DNA from: Methylacidiphilum caldifontis
GTDB lineage: Bacteria > Verrucomicrobiota > Verrucomicrobiia > Methylacidiphilales > CAMAQI01
Reading direction: 5' to 3'
DNA: 41,076 bases
NCBI GenBank assembly: GCA_945877805.1
Contig: CAMCSM010000016.1
Span: 1 to 41,076, forward strand
Shown here: positions 8,820-17,194 of the stretch, in pieces
Position numbering within the stretch: position 1 is the first letter of the stretch
Layout: every line of letters starts with the position of its first letter
The notes under the pieces: model-generated
Databases searched by the model: none
What the model saw: the letters and a program-made list of their open reading frames with translations, nothing else
What the model was told of the DNA's origin: nothing
Program-made: the position numbers and the translations under genes

Positions 8820-9695
8820 TTATTCAATATTTTGAATCTGTTCCCGAATTTTCTCCAGCTCTGTTTTCATGACAACGACCGATTGTGAGATCGTCAAGTC
8901 ATTTGCCTTGCTTCCGATGGTATTCACCTCTCGATTCATCTCTTGAATCATAAAATCTAAGGTCCTTCCCACCGGTTCCGATTTTACGACAATTTGATCG
9001 ATCTGTGCAAAATGACTTTTTAATCGGGTCAACTCCTCCGAGATATCAGAGCGATCGGAGAAAAAGACGATCTCTTTTAATAATCTTTCGTCTTTGGCAT
9101 CGATCTCCAAATCGGCCTTCTTAATTTTTTCGATCAGATTCTGACGATATCGTTTCATGACCTCAGGAGCCTGTTTCTCAATCCGTGCGAGTTCAAGTCG
9201 AATGAGATTAAATCGAGTTTTTAAATCCTTCGCTAAATGAGATCCCTCTTTCTCTCGCATCTTTTGAAACTGATCCAAGGCCTTTTCCAAAGCCCCATGC
9301 AGTGGCTTCCAGATCGACTCTGCATCCAAGGTCACTCCCTCTTCTAAAACAATCCCCGGCCCTCGCAAAACATCATGAAGCGTGATCTCTCCCTTAATTT
9401 TGAGCTTCTTCGCAAGTCGTTTCAGCTCCTCGGCATAACGTTTTGCTGCCGGCTCATTAATCCATGAGGCCTTCGTGTTCTCCGGGATTCCATGGAGCGC
9501 CACCGACACATTGACCCGACCGCGAGAAACGCGACTGTTGACCTCATCCCGCAAACGGGGCTCAAGCTCAGAAAGAAGCTTGGGGAGTGAGACCGCAATC
9601 TCGATCTGTTTCCGATTCACTGCGTTCAACTCAACACTGATCTGTTGTCCTTTAAAAACGCTCCGACCCTTCCCATATCCAGTCATGCTTCGCAT
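8820..9695 (-). CDS. yicC: YicC/YloC family endoribonuclease
   Basis: This 291-residue protein begins MRSMTGYGKG, the diagnostic N-terminus of the YicC family, and ends with DFMIQEMNREVNTIGSKANDLTISQSVVVMKTELEKIREQIQNIE, the conserved DUF1732 C-terminal domain. E. coli YicC is known as an RNA-cleaving protein that affects small-RNA decay. The middle is a long helical, coiled-coil-like region (about residues 140-230). Its position upstream of gmk agrees with family gene order. All conserved ends are intact, so I take it as functional. Confidence 0.94.
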   Translation of the reverse strand: MRSMTGYGKGRSVFKGQQISVELNAVNRKQIEIAVSLPKLLSELEPRLRDEVNSRVSRGRVNVSVALHGIPENTKASWINEPAAKRYAEELKRLAKKLKIKGEITLHDVLRGPGIVLEEGVTLDAESIWKPLHGALEKALDQFQKMREKEGSHLAKDLKTRFNLIRLELARIEKQAPEVMKRYRQNLIEKIKKADLEIDAKDERLLKEIVFFSDRSDISEELTRLKSHFAQIDQIVVKSEPVGRTLDFMIQEMNREVNTIGSKANDLTISQSVVVMKTELEKIREQIQNIE

Positions 9696-9789
9696 AGATG
9701 GAGTTTAAGGATCACCCCTCTGAATTGCGATCTAATTTTCTTGAGAGTGGCGACTTGAATCCAAATCCAGGAGGGATTAACCGTATGAA

Positions 9790-10440
9790 TTAAAAATTAC
9801 AGCCTAAAACGGCTTGAGGTCCGAGGTGATTCCATCCGTAATTTTTACGAGCGGGCTCTGAAAGTCCTCCGTTTGAGGCATGAAGGTAATTTAATTCGAG
9901 ACCTGCAAAAAAACGCTCTGTGAAATAATACTTACATCCGCCTGTGACTGTAAAAACAAAACAGAAATCTTGTCCTTGACCTTGCTTCGTTGCATTAGGA
10001 ACGCTGTCGACAAATCCAAGACCGACTCGTGCTCCGACATAGGGAACCCAATTTTTCCCAGGTTGAACGAATTGATACATCGGCCCAGCCAAAGCACCGA
10101 ACATCCGTGTCTCGGCACCACGATCGATCGGCAAATAGAACCCCGTCCATTGAAATACGGTATTTCCACGGAATAAACCCTTATTACCAATCTCGTCCAT
10201 GTTCCAGTTTAAGCTCAACATTTGTGGAAAAGTTTGATAGTTGGTATTCCAGCCCCCGATATCAAACATCGCTCCTGATTCTACCTGTAACTCCCAGACA
10301 TCTTCACGAATCGCTTTTTCAGCATTGGAAAGAGAGCCTTCCTTAAAAAAAGAGTCGTTACGTAAAGCCGGCTTTTTCTCTCCTGCTCCTGCAAAAGAAA
10401 GAACCAACAAGACAATCAAAAGAGACTTAATAGCGTTCAT
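9790..10440 (-). CDS. PagL-like outer-membrane protein (lipid A 3-O-deacylase family)
   Basis: This is a 216-residue secreted protein with a clear signal peptide (MNAIKSLLIVLLVLSFAGAG). The rest alternates in beta-barrel fashion and ends with aromatic F (AVLGCNF). The stretch GARVGLGFVDS and the motif YLHASNGG followed by NYGWNHLG resemble the His-Ser active-site strand and following region of PagL lipid A 3-O-deacylases. The acidic third member of the triad could be the Glu in LSEPARKN, which I cannot confirm. It sits alone between yicC and cysS. The alternative is a generic acyloxyacyl-hydrolase-fold barrel without enzyme activity. Confidence 0.7.
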   Translation of the reverse strand: MNAIKSLLIVLLVLSFAGAGEKKPALRNDSFFKEGSLSNAEKAIREDVWELQVESGAMFDIGGWNTNYQTFPQMLSLNWNMDEIGNKGLFRGNTVFQWTGFYLPIDRGAETRMFGALAGPMYQFVQPGKNWVPYVGARVGLGFVDSVPNATKQGQGQDFCFVFTVTGGCKYYFTERFFAGLELNYLHASNGGLSEPARKNYGWNHLGPQAVLGCNF

Positions 10441-10493
10441 GAAAAAAAAATAAACGAAACAGAGTCATTCTGCAATGGTATTTCTTACAAATG

Positions 10494-11858
10494 TCACAAT
10501 TTTTTAACCTCTTGGCCTTTAGGGGTATCCCGAACGATCCATCCTTGGGCTGCGATTTCATCGCGAATCCGGTCACTTCCAGCCCAATCTTTGTTTTGTC
10601 TTGCCTCTTGACGTGCCTCTAAAAGAGCCAAAATAGTCTTCGGAACCTCATGATTTGCCGAAGCAAGCCCTAAAACACCGTTCACTTTCCCCCAAAGAAC
10701 AGTTAAATCTCCTACGGGAAGCCCATCATCCATTCGTTTGTTGGTTTCACGAACGAAATCAAAGAGTGCCCCCATCGCCTCTGAAATATTCAAATCCTCT
10801 TCTAATGCCCCCTTAAATTTTTCAATAAAAGAGTGATGACTCCACTCCCCTGTTACCCCATAGGAAGAAAACCGTGCAATCCAGTCATCCAGACGGGAAA
10901 TCGCCGCTTTCGAGGCCTCTAAGGAGTCCCAAGTAAAGTTCAACGTTTGACGATAGTGAGCGCTTGCAAATAAGGTGTATCGAATCACCCGTCCCTCATA
11001 TCCTTTTTGTTGTAAATCTCTTAACGTGAAGAAGTTACCGATCGATTTCGACATCTTCTGATCATTCACTAACAGATGGGCGGCATGAGCCCAATAGTTC
11101 ACAAACTTCTTCCCTGAGGCCCCCTCACTCTGGGCAATCTCATTCTCGTGATGCGGAAAGACCAGATCAACCCCTCCACAGTGAATATCAAAGGTCTCCC
11201 CTAAATACTCCGTACTCATCGCAGAGCACTCAATATGCCATCCAGGGCGACCGGCTCCCCAAGGAGAGTCCCATTTCACGGCACCATCTTCAGCGCTCCA
11301 CGATTTCCAAAGCGCAAAATCTCCAAAAGACTCCTTCTGGTACTCATCCTGACTCACACGAGCCCCGGCCTTCAGTCCTGCTCGATCTAAACAAGCTAAA
11401 CAACCATAATCTTTGAAGGCGTTCACTCGATAATAGACCGATCCATCTTCAGAGAGATAGGCATAATCTTTTGCGATCAATTTTTGAATCATCGAGATCA
11501 TCTGTGGGATATGATCGGTTGCTCGAATTAAAAATTCTGGAGTCTCTAAATTCAAGGTCGCACAGTCCTCTAAAAAATAATGAATATATTTGGTCGTATA
11601 ATCGTGAAGCGACTCCCCTGCTTTTTGAGCCCCCCGAATAGTCTTATCATCGACATCGGTATAATTCATCGCCTGTTTGACACGATAACCGAGAAATTTG
11701 AGTGACCGACGAAGAAGGTCGACAAAAACAAAGGTCCGAAAATTTCCGATATGAGCGAAATCGTAGACCGTAGGCCCACAAGCATAGAGTGATATCTCGG
11801 GAGGGTGAATCGGTTCGATCGACTCAAAGGTCCGATGGAGGGTGTTAAAAAGCTTCAT
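10494..11858 (-). CDS. cysS: Cysteinyl-tRNA synthetase
   Basis: This class Ia synthetase of 454 residues charges tRNA-Cys. Visible features are the ACGPTVYDFAHIGN start with the zinc cysteine and HIGH-type HIGN, the second zinc ligand region WHIECSAMS, the HCGGVDLVFPHHENEIAQSE signature, and the KMSKS loop (DQKMSKSIGNF). The C-terminal helical and anticodon domains follow to the normal length. I use the ATG at 11858 (MKLFNTLHRTFE); the track start at 11864 is a TTG two codons earlier. It is apparently monocistronic, with 53 bp to the PagL-like gene and 66 bp from the upstream sulfatase-family gene. Confidence 0.97.
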   Translation of the reverse strand: MKLFNTLHRTFESIEPIHPPEISLYACGPTVYDFAHIGNFRTFVFVDLLRRSLKFLGYRVKQAMNYTDVDDKTIRGAQKAGESLHDYTTKYIHYFLEDCATLNLETPEFLIRATDHIPQMISMIQKLIAKDYAYLSEDGSVYYRVNAFKDYGCLACLDRAGLKAGARVSQDEYQKESFGDFALWKSWSAEDGAVKWDSPWGAGRPGWHIECSAMSTEYLGETFDIHCGGVDLVFPHHENEIAQSEGASGKKFVNYWAHAAHLLVNDQKMSKSIGNFFTLRDLQQKGYEGRVIRYTLFASAHYRQTLNFTWDSLEASKAAISRLDDWIARFSSYGVTGEWSHHSFIEKFKGALEEDLNISEAMGALFDFVRETNKRMDDGLPVGDLTVLWGKVNGVLGLASANHEVPKTILALLEARQEARQNKDWAGSDRIRDEIAAQGWIVRDTPKGQEVKKL

Positions 11859-11924
11859 AGTCAATGCGATCCATAGTGATCAGATACAGCATCATGATCA
11901 ATCTAAAACCAGTCTATCTCTTCA

Positions 11925-13841
11925 TTATTTCTTTGGTCGAAAAAGCCCCTGCGTTGTGAGCTCACTGCAGGTCTGATAATAGGAGATCGCCTCTTTAATC
12001 CGTGCGGTAGGTTCCGGGATCGGAGTAAAGCTCATTTCCGGTTCCTTCACTTGAAATTCTAACCGCTGTTTCACCGGCTGAAGGATCGCAATCTGATCTC
12101 CACGATAATAGCCGACTTTTTGATAGGTTGCCGGAAAGGCTCGCTCCTCCTCCGGTCTCATCTTTAAAATATCTTTCCCAAAAAAGAGGGTGTCATAACT
12201 CCAGTTGAGGAGTCCAGCAATCGTCGGAGCCACATCCATTTGCGAGCATCGTTTATCGATCTGCTGGGGAGCAATCAATGCCGGCTGCCAGATCATGAGC
12301 GGAATATGATATTCTCGAATCGGAATCGAGGTCTTTCCGGAACTCCGAGCACAATGATCGGCGACAATCACAAAAATAGTCTCCTTAAACCACGGCTTTG
12401 ATTTCGCTTGTTCTAAAAACTCTCCGATCGCCGCATCGGAATATTTAACGCCGCTCTCGTAGGTTTTTTGTGGAATGTCAATTTTTCCCTCAGGATAGGT
12501 AAAGGGACGATGATTTGAGGTCGTCATAATAAAGTGAAAAAAAGGCTGCTTCTGCGCATAAGCCTCATCCCCTTGCTTTAACGCCCAGTTGAAGACATCG
12601 CCATCACAAGCCCCCCAAGCATTTTTAAAAGTGATCTCCGAGGGATCTGCAGCTCCGATATCGTGAATTCGAAATCCATTCCCCGAAAAAAAGGCGTTCA
12701 TGTTATCAAAAAAACCGTTTCCGCCATAAATAAAAGCGTTGTCGTACCCTCTTGTTTTAAAAAGAGCTCCGAGGCTAAAAAGATTTTCATTATCCTTCCG
12801 TCTTAAAATCGATTGACCTGGAGTCGGAGGAATCGACAACGAAAGCGATTCCATTCCCCGAATGGTTCGACTTCCCGTCGCATAAAAATTTGTAAAAAAC
12901 AGACTTTCACGACTGAGTTTATCTAAATAAGGAGTCAAGTTCTGATCATTTCCAAAGACCCCCAAATAAGAGGCACTCAAACTTTCTACGGTAATCTGAA
13001 TCACATTCCATTTTTTTTCGGGACCGGGATTCTCGACCCGACGCCAGAGATTATCCGGAAGCTCTGAAATCGAATGACTATTCGAGCTCAAAAGCTCTTT
13101 CTTCATGAAGGCATAAGCCTCTTCTCGGGGAATCATCGGATAAAATTGAGTGTAGGAAATCCCTTGATCCCACCAAGCGGCTCCCATAGAGAAAAGTCCG
13201 TTGCGAGCGATCTCTTGGAAATAAGGATTTGAAAATCGTTGAGTCATCCGATTTTCAAGGAGACTCGCCAAAAAAGAGGCGACAAGAATCCATCCTAAGA
13301 CAATCCTCAAACGAGTTTTTAAAGAAGAGGGAAAGGCGAGATCAACGCAAAAATAAGACCAGAACGGTCTCACCAAGATAAAGGTTAATATCCATAACCC
13401 GATACTGATCCAGACCATCGGATACGATTCCCAAATATTATGAACGACCTCATGCGTGTACGTTAAGTAATCGATCGCAATAAAATTCAATCGAGCCTGA
13501 AATTCCTCCCAGAAAATAAATTCTGAAGTGGCTAAAAACAACAGGGCATGCCCAAAAACCGCGAGCGCTAGCCCAAGTATCACTTTCCCCTTTTTTTCAG
13601 AAAACCAACGGGGATTGATCCATGAAAGCCCAAAGACCCAAGCAGAAGTCATCAGAAAACCGGCCGCCATATCAAAAGGAAACCCGATCAGCCAAGCCGA
13701 AAGGAGTTGAAGCGGAGACTCAGAAACGAACCGCCAAGAGATCATCGTGAGCCCGAGTCGAGTCAATGAGGCCATTAACCAAAACAAGCAAAGCAAACGA
13801 AAACAAGCGCGAAGAAAACCATTTCCAAATAATTGATACAT
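11925..13841 (-). CDS. LTA-synthase-type sulfatase-family membrane enzyme
   Basis: This 638-residue protein has an N-terminal bundle of about five membrane helices (residues 10-200) followed by an alkaline-phosphatase-superfamily domain. The first metal-site region is QITVESLSASYLGVFG, the nucleophile threonine lies in ATGSRTIRGMESL, and the late metal site is VADHCARSSGKT. This arrangement matches the lipoteichoic acid synthase/phosphoglycerol transferase family, which in Gram-negatives modifies periplasmic glycans or lipids such as osmoregulated periplasmic glucans. The actual acceptor is unknown. The catalytic domain faces the periplasm. It is transcribed away from the saccharopine dehydrogenase gene. 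Confidence 0.85.
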   Translation of the reverse strand: MYQLFGNGFLRACFRLLCLFWLMASLTRLGLTMISWRFVSESPLQLLSAWLIGFPFDMAAGFLMTSAWVFGLSWINPRWFSEKKGKVILGLALAVFGHALLFLATSEFIFWEEFQARLNFIAIDYLTYTHEVVHNIWESYPMVWISIGLWILTFILVRPFWSYFCVDLAFPSSLKTRLRIVLGWILVASFLASLLENRMTQRFSNPYFQEIARNGLFSMGAAWWDQGISYTQFYPMIPREEAYAFMKKELLSSNSHSISELPDNLWRRVENPGPEKKWNVIQITVESLSASYLGVFGNDQNLTPYLDKLSRESLFFTNFYATGSRTIRGMESLSLSIPPTPGQSILRRKDNENLFSLGALFKTRGYDNAFIYGGNGFFDNMNAFFSGNGFRIHDIGAADPSEITFKNAWGACDGDVFNWALKQGDEAYAQKQPFFHFIMTTSNHRPFTYPEGKIDIPQKTYESGVKYSDAAIGEFLEQAKSKPWFKETIFVIVADHCARSSGKTSIPIREYHIPLMIWQPALIAPQQIDKRCSQMDVAPTIAGLLNWSYDTLFFGKDILKMRPEEERAFPATYQKVGYYRGDQIAILQPVKQRLEFQVKEPEMSFTPIPEPTARIKEAISYYQTCSELTTQGLFRPKK

Positions 13842-13908
13842 AGGCGTTAATAGCGATCAAAAAAAAAAATTTAAAGTAAAATCGAGACCTCATTGACTCA
13901 CATTTTGA

Positions 13909-13956
13909 TTAGTTTTTCTAAAAACAATTTGTTAAAACTAATTTACAGCTTATAGT
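13909..13956 (+). promoter_or_regulatory. Promoter candidate with 8-bp inverted repeat
   Basis: A perfect inverted repeat, ttagtttt (13909-13916) and aaaactaa (13934-13941), lies upstream of the saccharopine-dehydrogenase-family gene. A possible promoter, TTGTTA (13929) and TATAGT (13951) with 16-bp spacing, overlaps its right arm. A strong ribosome site (GAGGAG) follows six bases before the ATG at 13977. A repressor binding the repeat would block the promoter; this is inference. Confidence 0.4.
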
Positions 13957-13976
13957 AAACAACAGAGGAGACGAAT

Positions 13977-15206
13977 ATGGCAATCGCAATGGTTCTCGGT
14001 ACTGGGGGAGTAGGATCGGTCATTGGACAAAAGCTCCATACCTACGATTGTTTCGAAAAAATCATCCTTGCCGATCGAGATACCACCTTTGCGAAAACGC
14101 TTCAGGGGAATACCAAAAATAACCGATTTGAGGTCTGCCAAGTCAACGCCACCAATGTTCAGGAACTCTCGGCCTTCATGATTGAGAAAAAGGTCGATGT
14201 GACCCTTAATGCCTGCAATAGCGTTGTTAATTTTTCAGTTCTCGAAGCCTGTTCAATTGCAGGCTCTCACTATATCGATATGGCCGCGGATATCTACTCC
14301 CCTTCTGGGGCCAAAAAATCAGGGAAAAACTCTTACGAAGCGGAGATCGATCGGTTTAATCAACCGTTTCTCGATAAAAATATCGCCGGAGTCATCTGCA
14401 TGGGAGTCGACCCCGGGGCGGTCAATGTTTTTGCCCGCTGGGCGATGGATCGTCTCGATACCGCCACAAGTATTCGCATTCTCGATGCCGACAACGGGGA
14501 TGTAAAGGGCTATCGATTTGCCGTTCTTTTTTCCCCAGAAACTTTTTTCGAGGAGTTAGGAGCCGTCCCCTATTATGTGAAAGATGGACAAGTCACTTCA
14601 GGGAGACCTTTAGAAACCGAGGTCGAATGGATTCGTTTTCCCGATCCGATTGGACTGGTCAAAACCTATGCCGTAGCCCACGAAGAAGGGGTCAGTCTCG
14701 GAATCTATCCCCCCTTTGTCAAAAAAGGGGTTCGTTACTCGGTATTTAAATATTCGATTTCCGATAAGGTCTATAACATCGCAAAGTCTCTCTCTCTCCT
14801 TGGACTCGACTCTTGGAAAAAAATTAAAGTCGATGGAGTCGAAGTCGCCCCTGTTCGTGTTGCGGCCGCCAACCTTCCGAAGCCGGCACAACTCGGTGCC
14901 ACGGTCGATGGATTCTCTTGCGTCGGAGCCGAAGTCCGAGGAGTCAAAGACGGGATCCCCGTCGAATACTTCATCTACACGATGGATAACCATCGTGAAA
15001 CTTATGACAAATATGGCTACTCCTTGACCGTTGTTCAGACCGGAATTCCCCCCGCCGTCACCGCAAAGCTCCTCGTCACCGGAAAGATTAAAGAACGAGG
15101 CGTGATGATGCCCGAGGCTCTTGCCCCTGATCTGATTATGGAGGAATTCGTCAAAGAGGGACTCAATATCTTCGTTGAAAAACGTGAATCCAAAAAATGG
15201 GTCTAA
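13977..15206 (+). CDS. Saccharopine dehydrogenase family protein
   Basis: This 409-residue NAD(P)-dependent oxidoreductase opens with a Rossmann fold (MAIAMVLGTGGVGSVIGQKL), then TLNACNSVVNFSVLEACSIAGSHYIDMA and the family signature GVDPGAVNVFARWAMD. Its length and signatures fit both saccharopine dehydrogenase (glutamate-forming) and carboxynorspermidine dehydrogenase. The next gene is an aldehyde dehydrogenase overlapping by 10 bp, which favours a lysine-catabolic role releasing aminoadipate semialdehyde. No lysine-ketoglutarate reductase is present in the window, so the pathway is not proven. The ribosome site GAGGAG sits six bases upstream of the ATG. Confidence 0.82.
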   Translation: MAIAMVLGTGGVGSVIGQKLHTYDCFEKIILADRDTTFAKTLQGNTKNNRFEVCQVNATNVQELSAFMIEKKVDVTLNACNSVVNFSVLEACSIAGSHYIDMAADIYSPSGAKKSGKNSYEAEIDRFNQPFLDKNIAGVICMGVDPGAVNVFARWAMDRLDTATSIRILDADNGDVKGYRFAVLFSPETFFEELGAVPYYVKDGQVTSGRPLETEVEWIRFPDPIGLVKTYAVAHEEGVSLGIYPPFVKKGVRYSVFKYSISDKVYNIAKSLSLLGLDSWKKIKVDGVEVAPVRVAAANLPKPAQLGATVDGFSCVGAEVRGVKDGIPVEYFIYTMDNHRETYDKYGYSLTVVQTGIPPAVTAKLLVTGKIKERGVMMPEALAPDLIMEEFVKEGLNIFVEKRESKKWV

Positions 15207-16648
15207 CCTCCGCTCCCTTTATGACTCGATCTCTTCTGATTCATGGCACTTGGATTCCCACAACTGAATCCCACCCTATCCATCGACCTTACGATGGAAC
15301 TCTCTTAGATTCGGTGGCATTAGCCACTCATGAAGATCTTGAGCGAGCGCTCGACTCTTGTCAGTCGGCCTTCGAACAAGTGAAATCAACCCCCGGATTC
15401 GAACGAGCGCAACGCCTGCTCGCCGTCGCGAGCGGAATCGAAAAACGTAAAAAAGAGTTCGCTCAACTCATTTCAGAAGAATCAGGAAAGCCACTCTTTC
15501 TGGCACTTGCCGAAGTGACTCGGGCCATCGATACCTTCACCGCTGCTTCAGAAGCGGCACGAGAAGATCAAGTCGAGGGGCTTTCCCTCGATGCCTTTGC
15601 CCCGGGGAAAAATCATTTTGGGATCACTCGCCGATTTCCCTTAGGAATCATCTACGGGATCACTCCCTTTAATTTTCCGCTCAATCTGGTTGCTCATAAA
15701 GTCGCTCCTTGTATCGCAACAAACAATGTCATGCTCCTCAAACCAGCCCTTAAAACCCCCCTCACCGCCTATTTGCTCGGAGAGGTTCTGATCGAAGCTG
15801 GCCTCCCCGCCGGTCAAATCAATATCGTGACCTGCACCCACGCTGTCGCTGACTATCTCATCGAAGATCCCCGGATCAAAAAAATATCATTTACAGGAAG
15901 TCCGGCGATCGGGTGGAAGATAAAATCGCGGTGTGCCACGAAACGAATTACTCTGGAACTCGGCGGCAATGCGGCGGTCGTGGTCCATTCCGATAGCGAT
16001 TGGAAAAAAGCAATTCCAGCAATCGCCACCGGGGCGTTCAGTAATGCCGGTCAATCCTGCATCAGCGTTCAAAGAATCCTTCTTCAGCAATCGATCTTCT
16101 CTGCCTTTGAAAAAGAATTCCTGACTTATACTCAAGAAAAAATAAAATACGGAAACCCTCTCGATCTTCATGTTCTTGTCGGCCCGATGATCGACCTCCT
16201 TGCCCTCCATAAAACCGTAGAGTGGATCGATGAAGCGATCCTTCATGGAGCGACCTTACTGTGTGGAGGAAAACCGGAAGGAACTATTCTCCCTCCGACT
16301 ATTTTAACGAATGTCCGTCACAGCGATAAAATCTACTGCGAAGAGGCCTTCGCTCCTGTCGTCCTCCTTGAACCGTATGAGACTTACGAACAAGCCCTCG
16401 CGTTGGTCAATGAATCGGACTACGGATTGCAAGCGGGGATCTACACTCAAGATATCGGACGAATCTGGAAGGCCTTTGAAACCGTTGAGGTCGGAGGAGT
16501 GCTCATCAATCAAGTCCCCACGTTCCGAACAGAAAATATGCCGTATGGGGGAACCAAACTCAGCGGCTTTGGACGTGAAGGCATCCGCTATGCGATGGAA
16601 GAGATGACCGAATTAAAATCGCTGATTCTCCATCTCCCGAAAGTTTGA
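15197..16648 (+). CDS. Aldehyde dehydrogenase (possible aminoadipate-semialdehyde dehydrogenase)
   Basis: This 483-residue NAD(P)-dependent aldehyde dehydrogenase has the oxyanion Asn region ITPFNFPLN, the cofactor motif SFTGSPAIG, the catalytic Glu in LELGGNAAVV, the catalytic Cys in NAGQSCISVQR and the C-terminal PYGGTKLSGFGREG. Its start overlaps the preceding saccharopine-dehydrogenase-family gene by 10 bp in a different frame; an alternative ATG at 15221 (MTRSLLIHG) would leave a 14-bp gap, and neither has a clear ribosome site. Coupling to the upstream gene suggests it oxidises that enzyme's semialdehyde product, for example aminoadipate semialdehyde to aminoadipate. By sequence alone it could also act on lactaldehyde or other aldehydes. 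Confidence 0.9.
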   Translation: MGLTSAPFMTRSLLIHGTWIPTTESHPIHRPYDGTLLDSVALATHEDLERALDSCQSAFEQVKSTPGFERAQRLLAVASGIEKRKKEFAQLISEESGKPLFLALAEVTRAIDTFTAASEAAREDQVEGLSLDAFAPGKNHFGITRRFPLGIIYGITPFNFPLNLVAHKVAPCIATNNVMLLKPALKTPLTAYLLGEVLIEAGLPAGQINIVTCTHAVADYLIEDPRIKKISFTGSPAIGWKIKSRCATKRITLELGGNAAVVVHSDSDWKKAIPAIATGAFSNAGQSCISVQRILLQQSIFSAFEKEFLTYTQEKIKYGNPLDLHVLVGPMIDLLALHKTVEWIDEAILHGATLLCGGKPEGTILPPTILTNVRHSDKIYCEEAFAPVVLLEPYETYEQALALVNESDYGLQAGIYTQDIGRIWKAFETVEVGGVLINQVPTFRTENMPYGGTKLSGFGREGIRYAMEEMTELKSLILHLPKV

Positions 16649-17194
16649 ACTCATCACGATTCTAAGGAGGGAAAAGAACTCTCTTAGGAAAAGGATCGTG
16701 AAACGATAAGGTAAAGCCGCTGGAAGCGAAAATAATTTTGGTACAGAGGGAATACCATTCGTGAAACGAAAAATAAGAAAACAGGGTCTGATTGTTTGGT
16801 GCGGGAGCAAAACCCAGAGGAGCTTTAGCGACGATAAATACAGTATATGGAATCTAACTTGTTTGGAATGGGGTAGCAGGGATTCAACCAAAACAAAGTT
16901 TTGTACGGGGCACAACCAAATCGAAGATTTGTATGGGGGTACAACTTAGCAGAAATGCAGGAAAAATACCGAATTCGCCGCAGGGTAACCCCGCACAGCG
17001 GTCGTATAAGCATGAACCTAAAGATAACAACCTAAACAAATTTTAGCCGCAAAAGAACGCAGAGAACGCAAAATATAATCGGGCCTCAAAAAATCTTCTT
17101 TTCTGGAACAAACTTTAACCTGAATTGTTTTTTCATTTTTGAGTTCTTTGCGTTCTCTGTGGCTAAATCAACGGTTTATTTTCACGACAACAAT
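16649..17194. repeat. Gene-free stretch: mini-hairpin mosaic and long inverted repeat
   Basis: There is no credible gene in these 546 bp. Positions 16695-16931 hold a string of short perfect hairpins, mostly with 3-nt loops: atcgtgaaacgat (16695), cgctggaagcg (16718), ttcgtgaaacgaa (16758), acaaagttttgt (16893, 2-nt loop) and caaatcgaagatttg (16917). They are joined by linkers such as aataattttggtac and ggattcaacca that recur elsewhere in the window, some in reverse orientation at 27356-27515. Positions 17042-17167 form an imperfect inverted repeat with 32-nt arms (agaacgca core) around a loop of about 62 nt; one arm is also present at 311-341. Confidence 0.7.

Noticed and set aside
16613-17013. 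Several ORFs of 60-100 residues on both strands
   Set aside because: They are all in the repeat mosaic; homologous modules elsewhere are read in other frames, so no coding constraint.
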